From DTKD01 sp050948905 (GTDB lineage: Bacteria; Armatimonadota; UBA5829): a DNA stretch of 64,000 nucleotides. The stretch covers positions 1,178,001 through 1,242,000 of the forward strand of contig JBMNES010000001.1 in NCBI GenBank assembly GCA_050948905.1. Direction: 5' to 3'. This document shows, piece by piece, positions 8,338-16,433 of this stretch (positions are counted from its first letter, which is position 1; each line of letters starts with the position of its first letter). Position numbers and translations under genes: made by a program. The notes under the pieces are model-generated. The model did no database searches, was not told where the DNA came from, and was given only the letters and a program-made list of their open reading frames with translations.

Positions 8338-9341
8338 TGAAAAGACGAGGCGGATTCCCCAGGATTATAACCTACATCGCGCTTGTTGTTCTCGGCACGG
8401 CGTTTACGCTGCCGTTTTTCTGGCTGCTTTCGACGTCGCTTAAACCGGATTCCCGCATTCAGAAATGGCCGCCGGATATTATCCCGATGCTGCCGGTAAT
8501 GACCAAAATCGACGGTAAAGAGCGCGAAGTTCGACTGATGCCGGACGGCGCTAAAGTCGCGCTTATGGAGAGACTCGAGGGCGGCAAGGCTGAGGTAAGG
8601 CCTCTTGAGGGCGGAAATGCGCGGATAGTCGACGGGGATCAGCTCCAGTCGGTCGTCAAGCCCGGTTTTCAGTGGTCGAACTATACTCGCGGGCTGGTCT
8701 TTATCCCGTTCTTTCAACAGCTTCGCAACACCCTGATAGTCTCGATATTCACCGTAATTGGCACTATCTTGAGTTGTAGCCTGGTGGCTTACGGGTTGTC
8801 GAAGATCGACTGGAAGGGTCGCAATGTGCTGTTTGTGGTGATGTTGTCGACTATGATGCTGCCGGCGCAGGTGACGATGATCCCGGTCTTCGCTATTTTC
8901 GTCAAACTCGGCTGGGTGGACACGTTTCTGCCGCTCATCGTGCCGAGCTTTCTGGGAACGCCGTTCTTCATATTCCTGCTGAGGCAGTTCTTTTTAGGTA
9001 TACCGAAGGAGCTATCCGAGGCGGCGAAGCTCGACGGCTGTGGGGAGTTTGGCATCTATAGAAGGGTGATAATGCCGCTGTCCAAGCCCGCTCTGGCCAC
9101 GGTCGGCCTGTTCACGTTTATGGCTGCGTGGAACGACTTTATGGGGCCGTTGATCTATTTGCTCGATGAATCTAAGTATACGCTGTCTCTTGGATTGGCG
9201 ATGTTCACCGGGCAATACGGCAACGAATACGGCATGCTGATGGCGGTTTCAGCGGTAGTTACCATCCCGATTATCGTGCTCTTCTTCTTCACACAGCGCA
9301 CGTTCATTCAGGGCATGACTATGAGCGGAATCAAGGGATAG
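8337..9341 (+). CDS. Sugar ABC transporter permease, MalG/UgpE type, with extracytoplasmic insert
   Basis: 334 aa, about 55 longer than usual. EAA loop EAAKLDGCGEFGIYRRVIMP lies near residues 226-245. Between the first and second membrane spans (about residues 45-118) is a hydrophilic insert containing KIDGKEREVRLMPDG and GGNARIVDGDQLQS, which should face the outside and may touch the binding protein. No ATP-binding subunit is encoded here, so a shared MsmK/UgpC-type ATPase elsewhere is expected. Confidence 0.9.
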   Translation: MKRRGGFPRIITYIALVVLGTAFTLPFFWLLSTSLKPDSRIQKWPPDIIPMLPVMTKIDGKEREVRLMPDGAKVALMERLEGGKAEVRPLEGGNARIVDGDQLQSVVKPGFQWSNYTRGLVFIPFFQQLRNTLIVSIFTVIGTILSCSLVAYGLSKIDWKGRNVLFVVMLSTMMLPAQVTMIPVFAIFVKLGWVDTFLPLIVPSFLGTPFFIFLLRQFFLGIPKELSEAAKLDGCGEFGIYRRVIMPLSKPALATVGLFTFMAAWNDFMGPLIYLLDESKYTLSLGLAMFTGQYGNEYGMLMAVSAVVTIPIIVLFFFTQRTFIQGMTMSGIKG

Positions 9342-10137
9342 AGAACTGACGGCGGGTGTTTGAGCAGACCCAATGCAGGCTTGGGATATCCCGCAGTGCG
9401 ACGGATATATCCATCGGCACTCCTGAACACGTCCACAGCAGGTGTTGCGCAGCCGCCAGCGCTATCGCGGGGCTGTTGTTCACCTGACTCAAGTGAGCAA
9501 GCCACACCGACGGAGTTTTGCCGGACTCGGCGAGGTCGATGATGAACCCTGCGGCGGCTTCGTTTGACAGATGGCCGATCTCGCTCTTTATTCGCCTCTT
9601 CAGAAAATACGGGTAAGGCCCATCTAAGAGCATCTCATCGTCGTAGTTAGATTCCAATATCACCAAATCCGCATTTGCCGCCTCGGCGGATATCTGCGGC
9701 AGCAGAACTCCTGTGTCTGTTACGTTGGTGATCGTTCCGTTTGATGTGCTGATTGTATATCCAACCGGGCAAACGGCGTCGTGTGAGATTCGAAACGAGC
9801 GCACTTCCATATCCCCGAAACAAACGTGCTCATCGCCCCCGATCACCCTCGTCGGCACGTGTTCGGCGCCGATTATCGCTTGCAAGGTCAACGCGTTTGC
9901 CATCAGCGGAACATCGAAGCGTTTCGCCGTGCGCACGGCTCCCCGGATGTGGTCGGAATGTTCGTGGGTGATTAAAATAGCGTCCAGCTCAGAGGGGTCG
10001 GTGCCACGATACCGCAGGGCCGCAGTGAGATTTCTGATGCCGATGCCTGCGTCGATCAGGATCGCCGTGCCGCCGTCTCGCACTAAAATAGAATTGCCGG
10101 AACTGCCGCTCGCCAGTGATAACGCTTCTAATGCCAC
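9331..10137 (-). CDS. MBL-fold metallohydrolase, WalJ/YycJ type
   Basis: 268 aa. Metallo-beta-lactamase fold with the metal motif HEHSDH (about residues 58-63), SGSSGNS near the N-terminus, later metal ligands in SHD and TDTG, the ESNYD segment, and GHLSN and LAHLSQVNN of the YycJ/WalJ group, thought to be nucleases or phosphodiesterases. Start GTG 10137 has no Shine-Dalgarno site but sits 5 nt after a TAAAAT box, so it looks leaderless. The 3' end overlaps the convergent permease gene by 11 bp, with no terminator between. Confidence 0.88.
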   Translation of the reverse strand: MALEALSLASGSSGNSILVRDGGTAILIDAGIGIRNLTAALRYRGTDPSELDAILITHEHSDHIRGAVRTAKRFDVPLMANALTLQAIIGAEHVPTRVIGGDEHVCFGDMEVRSFRISHDAVCPVGYTISTSNGTITNVTDTGVLLPQISAEAANADLVILESNYDDEMLLDGPYPYFLKRRIKSEIGHLSNEAAAGFIIDLAESGKTPSVWLAHLSQVNNSPAIALAAAQHLLWTCSGVPMDISVALRDIPSLHWVCSNTRRQFSIP

Positions 10138-10142
10138 ACTCT

Positions 10143-10148
10143 ATTTTA
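10143..10148 (-). promoter_or_regulatory. -10 box of the walJ-like gene
   Basis: TAAAAT on the minus strand ends 5 nt before GTG 10137, placing transcription start at or next to the start codon. The -35 region is unclear. Confidence 0.45.
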
Positions 10149-10233
10149 GCGCATTTAGCCTCAAGATGCAGCGAAAACGAACCACATTCTCAGTCTGCGG
10201 CCTCCGGCACGGAATTCTGGTCGTTAAACAAAA

Positions 10234-10263
10234 GTGGCTGGGAGGAATATGCCCCCCAGCCAC
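10234..10263 (-). terminator. Intrinsic terminator of the TIM-barrel gene
   Basis: Perfect 9-bp stem GTGGCTGGG/CCCAGCCAC followed on the minus strand by TTTTGTTT, about 25 bp after the stop at 10289. Confidence 0.8.
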
Positions 10264-10288
10264 CTGGTTTCGATTGATCTGGCTCGAT

Positions 10289-12289
10289 TTATTTATTGAA
10301 GAACATCGCGCCGGTGCACGGCGGCAGCGTTATGACGGTTTTAGGTTTTAAACTGACTCCGTCCTCATCGATGAGCTTTCTGGGCAGCGTGAAAGTTCTG
10401 CTGAGTTTGGGATGTCCGTTGACAACCACCAGCCCGTTCTTATATGCCTTGGATTGCAGGCTTCCGTCTGGCTCAAGAATGCTTCGCTTGCCCAAAGGTG
10501 TGCCCAATCTCGCTGTAGCGGTCAGGTCGATGGGGATGTATGCTCCCTGTGCGCCGACCCGGCTAAAGCTCAGCATTGTATATTCGCTCTGCTCAAGCAG
10601 ATAGGAACACAGACCGAAGTGCATCCAGCCGCCTCTGCCCTCGGCCGGGTCCTCAAACCGATCCACGCCATGCACTGATACATACATGCATCTCTGCTGG
10701 CCGCGAACAGACATCTTGCTCCAGTAGTTAATAGCCTCCATATTGTTCAACGTCATCAACCAATATCCGAGTTCATACTGGTTCATATCGACGCCATTCG
10801 TTTTCCAGTGCCGGAAGAACGACCATTCCTGGAAGAAAGCGTCAGGCGTGTTGTCCCTGGTATTACTCACATAACCATCTGCCGCTGCGGCTGGGCTGGT
10901 TCTCCAGTTCGGATCAAAGTAGGCGACAGCAGGCCCGTCGAGCAAGTTGCCCACACAATAGTTCACCACACACTGCAATCCAGCCTGACGTAACCGAGGC
11001 GCAACGGCTTTCAGGAAGTTTTGAACCTCGGCAGGCGTCCTCTGGACGGGAGACGATGGGCCAGGGTGCAGGGCCTCCGCGCCATCCAGAAAGACCATAT
11101 CCAATCTAAAACTACTTGCTTTTCTAGCCACTATTTCACGCCAGGCTTGCTGATAACCCGGGTTCGTTATGTCGACGAAATAGTGCAAGTTATAAGATGG
11201 GTCATACAGGAAAAACACATCCTTAAGCCTATCCGGTCGATTGTCGACAGCCGGGACATATCCCGCCGGCCATCTGTAGAGCCACTCAGGATTGTGGGCC
11301 GCAACCTCGGATAATGTCATCGGCGAGTTATTGTATATAGGGTCGACCATATTGGCGTCTCTATAGTCAGAAACCGCGCCGGAGAGTGCGTAGTAACCTA
11401 CTTTTATATTCGGATTATAATATTTGAGCCTCTGCGCCCAGGGATAATCCGAACCGAATTTGAGGAAGACGGCGTCGAAGTCGCGTGCTATGGTGTAGGT
11501 GTCGTTTTGCTTGGCGTCGCACTGATAAATCTGTGTTTTAATCGACCTGTTCGTTTTTGGAACCGGCACCTGCTCCGTCTCATAAGTCATGCCATTGGCT
11601 TTTTTGCGATATAGCCGCACGCCGTCAATATATACACCCGGCACAACGGCGCCCGGATTGCCTGCAACCGTCATTTCCACTCCCAGCGTTATCACGTGGG
11701 CATCGCAGGGCACTTCCAAATCGACCTCAATGCCGTAGGGCTGAGTAGAAATGGGCATAGGTTTTGTAACGCGCTCCTGAACGGGAGCAGGGGTATGATA
11801 GTTGACAGCGAGTTGAAACTGTACTGAAGTCCCTTTGGGAAGAGTGAACTTCGGCATGTATACCCTGTCGATTCTGTAGACGAGTTTATCCCCAGCGTGT
11901 AGTTCGGAAGGCTGGTCGTTTCGCACAGTTATGTTTCTGCGAAGCGATATCTTACCTTCTGCGCCGCGCATTCCCATAAACTGGCTCGCCGATCCCTTCA
12001 GGCCAGTCTTAGGCACGATACTGAAAATTGTATTCTCTATCGGCACTAATCCAAGTGAAGTCAGCCGATACCATCCGGCTGCCACAGAATCGTCCGGAGT
12101 AGCCTCACAGACACCGTTCGGCCATCCATCTCGGGTTATCATCTGCCATGACGTGTCTGCGCTAAACTCAAATTCTCCTAATCCACCCAGCAAGTCTACC
12201 TTCACCAGTGCCGCGTTTGCCTGCGCGGCGCAGATCAAGATAGAGATTGCGATCACCGCCAATACTCTAAAAACCGCGGATCTGCACAT
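10289..12289 (-). CDS. Secreted putative glycoside hydrolase-like TIM-barrel protein (GHL15-like)
   Basis: 666 aa from ATG 12289, preceded by GAGAGGAG. Signal peptide residues 1-26 (VLAVIAISILICAAQANA). Residues 27-220 form a beta-rich region that reads like a carbohydrate-binding or galactose-binding fold. Residues 235-560 look like a TIM barrel with acidic strand ends (DMVFLDGAEALHPGP, VAYFDPNW, VGYYALSG). The C-terminal strands (LVVVNGHPKLSRTFTLP) resemble the beta domain that ends GHL15-type proteins. Enzyme activity is not shown; the assignment is from overall pattern. It is transcribed alone, divergent from the next operon. Confidence 0.65.
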   Translation of the reverse strand: MCRSAVFRVLAVIAISILICAAQANAALVKVDLLGGLGEFEFSADTSWQMITRDGWPNGVCEATPDDSVAAGWYRLTSLGLVPIENTIFSIVPKTGLKGSASQFMGMRGAEGKISLRRNITVRNDQPSELHAGDKLVYRIDRVYMPKFTLPKGTSVQFQLAVNYHTPAPVQERVTKPMPISTQPYGIEVDLEVPCDAHVITLGVEMTVAGNPGAVVPGVYIDGVRLYRKKANGMTYETEQVPVPKTNRSIKTQIYQCDAKQNDTYTIARDFDAVFLKFGSDYPWAQRLKYYNPNIKVGYYALSGAVSDYRDANMVDPIYNNSPMTLSEVAAHNPEWLYRWPAGYVPAVDNRPDRLKDVFFLYDPSYNLHYFVDITNPGYQQAWREIVARKASSFRLDMVFLDGAEALHPGPSSPVQRTPAEVQNFLKAVAPRLRQAGLQCVVNYCVGNLLDGPAVAYFDPNWRTSPAAAADGYVSNTRDNTPDAFFQEWSFFRHWKTNGVDMNQYELGYWLMTLNNMEAINYWSKMSVRGQQRCMYVSVHGVDRFEDPAEGRGGWMHFGLCSYLLEQSEYTMLSFSRVGAQGAYIPIDLTATARLGTPLGKRSILEPDGSLQSKAYKNGLVVVNGHPKLSRTFTLPRKLIDEDGVSLKPKTVITLPPCTGAMFFNK

Positions 12290-12431
12290 TCGTTCAAACT
12301 CCTCTCGTTCCACTTGTCCGCCACCCTCGGCTGATAGGGTGTCTATAAGGTCTTTCCGCCTTAGACTGCTTTAATATGCTGGCAGAGGTACGGGGAATTA
12401 TTGCTCGTATTGCTAATATCTCGCATCTGTA

Positions 12432-12440
12432 TGCTACAAT
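12432..12440 (+). promoter_or_regulatory. Extended -10 promoter of the sugar kinase/isomerase operon
   Basis: TGC-TACAAT with a possible TTGCTA -35 at 12410-12415 (19-bp spacer). Start codon 28 bp downstream behind TTGGAGG. The rest of the 178-bp divergent gap shows nothing else. Confidence 0.6.
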
Positions 12441-12467
12441 GAATCCGATTTTGGAGGCCGTGTGATT

Positions 12468-13460
12468 ATGAAAAAACGTGTGCTTATAACAGTGCCGGAA
12501 AACCCCGATATCTTTCAGGCGGACATTATGTCTGATCTTGAAAACCACGCCGAAGTGGTCCATAACGATCTCGGTCGGCCGTTCACTACGGCGGAGATAG
12601 CACAGCGAGCGACCGATTGCGACGCGATTATCACCTCGTGGGGGTCGGCTCCGATTGATTTGAACGTGATAAATGCAGCGCCGAGGCTCAAAATTATCTC
12701 ACACGCCGCCGGCAGCATAAAACATTTGTTTACCGAAGAGATATTCGACGCGGGGATAGCGATAACTAACGCGGCCTCGGTGATGGCCACCTACGTCGGA
12801 GAGTTCGCTCTCACTTTGACCCTGGCGATGCTCCGCACCTTGCCAAGGTATGCATTCGGAGCGCCGCAGGACGCCTGGAACGATATTCTCTGCGCAGGCA
12901 ACGAGACACTGTTCGGCAAAACTGTGGGGATAATCGGCCTGAGCCACACAGGCAGGGCGTTTATTCGGCTGTTGGGCCCGTTCGGATGCGACGTAATCGC
13001 CTATGACCCCTATGCGTCAGAGGCAAAGGCGAAAGAGCTTGGAGTAAGGCTGGTTTCGCTTGAAGAATTGTTGAGCATATCAAAGGTCATCTCTTTACAT
13101 GCGCCGATCACCGAAGAAACCAAAGGGATGCTTGATGCCGAAAAGCTGAAGCTGATACCGGCCGGGGCAGTCTTCGTAAACACCGCGCGGGGTATTCTCA
13201 TCGACCACGACGCTTTGGTGAAGGAACTCGCGACCGGGAGGTTTAAGGCGGCTCTGGATGTCACCTGGCCGGAGCCGTTGCCCGCAGATCACCCTCTTCG
13301 GCAGCTTCCCAATGTGATAATCCCGCCTCACATCGCGGGGCCGACAACAGACGGCAGACGTGATATGTTCAGGTGTGTGGTAGATGATCTAAAATTGTTC
13401 TGGGACGGCGAGACGCCGAAAAATCTTATCACAAAACAAATGCTCCGAACTATGGCTTGA
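12468..13460 (+). CDS. D-isomer-specific 2-hydroxyacid dehydrogenase
   Basis: 330 aa. Start ATG 12468, 10 nt after GGAGG; GTG 12462 in frame is the alternative. NAD-binding segment GKTVGIIGLSHTGRAFIRLL, where the usual GxGxxG reads GLSHTG. Catalytic Arg in VNTARGILID, Glu in VTWPEPLP and His in PPHIAGPT are all present. Resembles phosphoglycerate or glyoxylate/hydroxypyruvate reductases but lacks the C-terminal ACT domain of SerA. Its operon partners are a sugar kinase and a sugar isomerase, suggesting a role in sugar or sugar-acid catabolism (inference). Confidence 0.88.
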   Translation: MKKRVLITVPENPDIFQADIMSDLENHAEVVHNDLGRPFTTAEIAQRATDCDAIITSWGSAPIDLNVINAAPRLKIISHAAGSIKHLFTEEIFDAGIAITNAASVMATYVGEFALTLTLAMLRTLPRYAFGAPQDAWNDILCAGNETLFGKTVGIIGLSHTGRAFIRLLGPFGCDVIAYDPYASEAKAKELGVRLVSLEELLSISKVISLHAPITEETKGMLDAEKLKLIPAGAVFVNTARGILIDHDALVKELATGRFKAALDVTWPEPLPADHPLRQLPNVIIPPHIAGPTTDGRRDMFRCVVDDLKLFWDGETPKNLITKQMLRTMA

Positions 13461-13468
13461 GGTAAGAA

Positions 13469-14380
13469 TTGAGACAGGGTTATACACTCGGCATCGACGG
13501 CGGAGGTACGAAGACCGACGCCGTAATTTTAGATGAGCATGGAAATGTCGTCGGAACCGGGATTGGAGGAGGCTCGAACGCCAACTTCACCCCACGGCGC
13601 AGCGCCGCAGCCGCTTTCAGGCGTGCCATTACAGGGGCTTTAAAGGAAGCAGGCATTTCAGCGGACCAGATCACCGCCGCTGCGTGCACTTTCGGCTCGG
13701 TGGCGCGCGAGGTTTTCGATCAACTTGGAATAACGGCACAGCCTCACCAGCTTTCGGAGTGCCGTGTCGCTTTCGAGCGCGCGGGAATTGATGAGCTGAG
13801 AGGAGTGGCCATAGTGGCCGGCACAGGTTCATCGTGCGTAGGAATACAGCCGGATGGGACTATTACGGCGGCTGGAGGATGGGGGCCTATATTCGGGGAC
13901 GAGGGCAGCGCTTACGATATCGGCCTGCGCGGCATCAAGCAATCGATTCTGGCACAGGAAGGCCGCGCCCCGGAGACTCTGCTCATAAAAGAAATGCGGG
14001 ATTATTTCGGACAGGACAAACCCCGAAAAGCGGTTCGAAAGCTCTTCGATGTGAAAGTAAACCAACCTGAGATAGCGGGTTTTGCTGTAAGGGTGAGCGC
14101 GGCTGCGAACGCGGGGGATAAGGCCTCGCTGGATATCATTGAGTCAGCCGGCGAATCTTTGGGAGAGCTGGCCGCGTTTGTGGCCCGAAAACTCTTTAAC
14201 GAAGAGGACTCCTTCCCATTTGTGCTCGCTGGCGGAGTGTTTAATATAGGCAAGCTGGTCATCGACCCCATCAGAGCGGTCCTACGACCGCAGTTTCCAA
14301 AATCCAATTTAGTTATCGCAAAAATGCGCCCAGGAGAGGCGATCGCCAGGCTGGCCGCAAGAGAGGTTCCAAAATGCTGA
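13469..14380 (+). CDS. BadF/BadG/BcrA/BcrD-family ATPase, probable N-acetylglucosamine-type sugar kinase
   Basis: 303 aa. Start TTG 13469 behind GAGGTAAG. ASKHA fold: phosphate-1 motif LGIDGGGTKTD at residues 6-16, phosphate-2 region VAGTGSSCVG near 118, and GGWGPIFGDEGSAYDIG near 141, characteristic of NAGK-like kinases. The gene runs 7 bp into the next one (ATGCTGA), so it is coupled to the SIS gene. GlcNAc or another amino sugar is the likeliest substrate; a MurNAc-type role is possible. Confidence 0.87.
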   Translation: MRQGYTLGIDGGGTKTDAVILDEHGNVVGTGIGGGSNANFTPRRSAAAAFRRAITGALKEAGISADQITAAACTFGSVAREVFDQLGITAQPHQLSECRVAFERAGIDELRGVAIVAGTGSSCVGIQPDGTITAAGGWGPIFGDEGSAYDIGLRGIKQSILAQEGRAPETLLIKEMRDYFGQDKPRKAVRKLFDVKVNQPEIAGFAVRVSAAANAGDKASLDIIESAGESLGELAAFVARKLFNEEDSFPFVLAGGVFNIGKLVIDPIRAVLRPQFPKSNLVIAKMRPGEAIARLAAREVPKC

Positions 14381-15105
14381 TCAAACAATTTTTCGAAGCC
14401 CTTTCGGCAAAGGTTCACGAAATTGAACAAGCCGAATCCGCCAACATCGCTGCCATTGCAGAGATTTGTGCGTCCTCAATCGAGTCCGGCGGCGTGATTC
14501 ATATCCACGACACCGGGCATATGCTCAACTCCGAGCTGATAGGCAGGGCAGGAGGATTGGTCGGCTTCACCCCATTCACGTTCGGCCTTAACGTCAACAA
14601 CCCCAATTCTTTTCGGGATAAAGAAGCAAAAAGCGAAAATCTTACCGCCGAGACGATCTCGCTGGCTTTGAAGAGGAGCAACATAAAGCCCGGGGATGTG
14701 CTGTTCGTCGGCAGCGTATCCGGCAAAAGCGAACAGGTCGTCGAGCTTGTGATGCAGGCGAGAAAGATGGGAGTTATCACCGTCGCTATGACGGCGCTGG
14801 CGTATTCCAGCAAGCTGGAGTCGCAGCATCCCAGTGGTAAACGATTATATGAAGCCGCTGAGTTCGTGCTGGATAACCACGCCCCTTATGGCGATTCCAT
14901 GCTTACGGTAGAAAACCTCGACGCGGGAGTCTGCCCGGCATCCGGTCTCTCCGCAGCCACGATTATGTGGGCCATTTGTGCTGGAATAGTCGAGCTGCTC
15001 ATAGAGAGAGGCATCACGCCGACGGTATACAAAAGCGTGAACGCTCCCGGTGGCCCGGAGGATGTGCAGGCCCGGCAGGAGAGATATAAAGAAAAGGGCT
15101 ACTGA
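14374..15105 (+). CDS. SIS-domain sugar-phosphate binding protein (UPF0309-like)
   Basis: 243 aa. One SIS domain: HIHDTGHM near residue 46, LFVGSVSGKSEQVVELVMQAR (about 110-130) as the phosphosugar-binding helix start, VITVAMTALAYSS, and an ENLDAGVCPASG segment typical of the UPF0309/YfhH type. Probably isomerises or senses the sugar phosphate made by the upstream kinase. The 3' end overlaps convergent pfkA by 7 bp. Confidence 0.85.
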   Translation: MLIKQFFEALSAKVHEIEQAESANIAAIAEICASSIESGGVIHIHDTGHMLNSELIGRAGGLVGFTPFTFGLNVNNPNSFRDKEAKSENLTAETISLALKRSNIKPGDVLFVGSVSGKSEQVVELVMQARKMGVITVAMTALAYSSKLESQHPSGKRLYEAAEFVLDNHAPYGDSMLTVENLDAGVCPASGLSAATIMWAICAGIVELLIERGITPTVYKSVNAPGGPEDVQARQERYKEKGY

Positions 15106-16061
15106 CGTCGATCGAGCATATTGACCGCGCGATATTTGGCGACATCTATTGGTTTTGCCAGCGCCAGGTCCTCAGTAAGAGGGATCGGGTGAACTTTTTC
15201 ACCAGAATATGCGATCATCTGTCCGTGCTGGGCAGAAGCGATTAGCTCAACAGCGGCCTCGCCGAACTCACGAGCGAAGCGCCTGTCCAAAAAGGTCGGG
15301 TTGCCGCCCCGTTGGATGTGACCCAGCACGGTCAGGCGCACTTTCTTACCTATTGCCGCCTCCAGTTTTTGCTGGATCTCAAACGTGCCCTGGTCTTCAC
15401 ACAACACTATAAGCCCGTGGGTGCCGCCGGCGTCCATCTTCGCTCGAATGCGAGAAGAGACCCCTTTGATGTCTATCGGTTGTTCGGGAATAAAAACCGC
15501 GTCGGCGCTGGAGGCATACGCCGTAGCAAGTGCAAGGTGACCTGTGTTTCCACCCATAGTCTCGACTAAAAAGACCCTGTCTGACAGGCTCTCAGCGGTG
15601 TCGAGTATTTCGTCAATTGCTCGAAGAACTCTGTTTGCGGCCGAATCGAAGCCAAGGCAGTAGTCGGTGCAGGCTACGTCGTTGTCTATGGTGCAGGGTA
15701 TTCCAACGACCGGAGCACCCAGGGTAGCCAATTTCGTCAACGCGCGCAGCGATCCGCCGCCGCCCAGCACGATCAGCCCGTCTAAGCCGCAGGTATCGAA
15801 TATTCTTCCAATCTCGCTTTCAAGCTGGTCGAGATTGACGCTTTCGTTGCGCGATGTGCCGAGAAAACTGCCGCCTCTTCTGGCCAGCCCTGCAATCTCT
15901 GAGCCGATGGGTATGCAATTATTTTGCAGCAAACCCAAAAAGCCCAGAAAAATCCCGCGCACCTGGATGCCGCGCTGCTCAGCAGATTCGGCTATAGCCG
16001 CAACGCAGGCGTTCATGCCGGGGGCGTCTCCCCCGCTGGTCAACACACCGATCGTCTTCAT
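15099..16061 (-). CDS. pfkA: 6-phosphofructokinase
   Basis: 320 aa, the standard PfkA length, from ATG 16061 behind GTGGAGG; longer frames upstream cross an apparent terminator. Phosphorylates fructose 6-phosphate in glycolysis. Motifs: GVLTSGGDAPGMN (residues 5-17), the catalytic loop PCTIDND (T124, D126, D128), METMGG-type segment VETMGGNTGH, and GHIQRGG. The nucleotide loop that usually reads GGDGS reads GGGGS (residues 100-104), so the Mg-binding aspartate equivalent to E. coli D103 is Gly. ATP versus PPi use is therefore uncertain. Confidence 0.93.
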   Translation of the reverse strand: MKTIGVLTSGGDAPGMNACVAAIAESAEQRGIQVRGIFLGFLGLLQNNCIPIGSEIAGLARRGGSFLGTSRNESVNLDQLESEIGRIFDTCGLDGLIVLGGGGSLRALTKLATLGAPVVGIPCTIDNDVACTDYCLGFDSAANRVLRAIDEILDTAESLSDRVFLVETMGGNTGHLALATAYASSADAVFIPEQPIDIKGVSSRIRAKMDAGGTHGLIVLCEDQGTFEIQQKLEAAIGKKVRLTVLGHIQRGGNPTFLDRRFAREFGEAAVELIASAQHGQMIAYSGEKVHPIPLTEDLALAKPIDVAKYRAVNMLDRRQ

Positions 16062-16131
16062 CGCAACCTCCACATAATGACAAGTTAGCTGAGATGGCCC
16101 ATCAAACCTGCATAAGCTTGAAAGCTGGTAC

Positions 16132-16164
16132 AAAAAAATCCCGCCTGCATCTTTCGCCGGCGGG
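16132..16164 (-). terminator. Intrinsic terminator upstream of pfkA
   Basis: CCCGCC/GGCGGG stem strengthened by an inner GC pair, followed on the minus strand by ATTTTTTTG. It ends the candidate small RNA, or attenuates read-through into pfkA. Confidence 0.8.
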
Positions 16165-16250
16165 CCGCCTTTGTAAGGGCTGGGGGCCCTTACTAATTGC
16201 GAGTAAAAACCACAACACTGTAAGGAAGGAGATAAGATGTTTGTCTCTGC
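16132..16250 (-). ncRNA. Candidate sigma-54-dependent small RNA (about 119 nt)
   Basis: Predicted from a consensus -24/-12 promoter (start near 16250) and an intrinsic terminator. Order on the minus strand: a ~55-nt unstructured head with the pyrimidine stretch ATCTCCTTCCTTAC, able to pair with Shine-Dalgarno sites; hairpin 1, TAAGGGC/GCCCTTA (16192-16174); hairpin 2, CCCGCC/GGCGGG (16164-16140), then seven T. No start codon with a good site lies inside. It ends 71 bp before pfkA, so an attenuated pfkA leader is the main alternative. The head matches no RNA family known to me. Confidence 0.55.
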
Positions 16251-16260
16251 AAATATATAG

Positions 16261-16276
16261 TGCAAGAACCGTGCCA
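16261..16276 (-). promoter_or_regulatory. Sigma-54 (-24/-12) promoter
   Basis: Minus strand TGGCACGGTTCTTGCA fits the consensus TGGCACG-N4-TTGCA exactly. The start point should be near 16250. No clear enhancer site was found, but the AT-rich ~160 bp upstream has room for one. Confidence 0.75.
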
Positions 16277-16361
16277 ATGCTGGCAATTCTGCTGGCCAAA
16301 TTTATTATATTTTCTTTTTTCTAGAAGGCAAAAAACTTGAGTATTTATCTGCCATAAGGCC

Positions 16362-16390
16362 TTGACTGTCAACAGTGGCGGTGATATTCT
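16362..16390 (+). promoter_or_regulatory. Sigma-70 promoter of the STAS-HATPase gene
   Basis: TTGACT, 17-bp spacer, TATTCT, 43 bp before ATG 16434. It is divergent from the sigma-54 promoter. Confidence 0.7.
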
Positions 16391-16433
16391 CAAATAGTAG
16401 TAACTTGCTTGCAAGGTCCAGGAATTAGACATT

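Noticed and set aside
16235..16258. Seven-codon plus-strand frame behind a strong GGAAGGAG site
   Set aside because: The site is the exact complement of the candidate small RNA head; no plus-strand promoter faces it.
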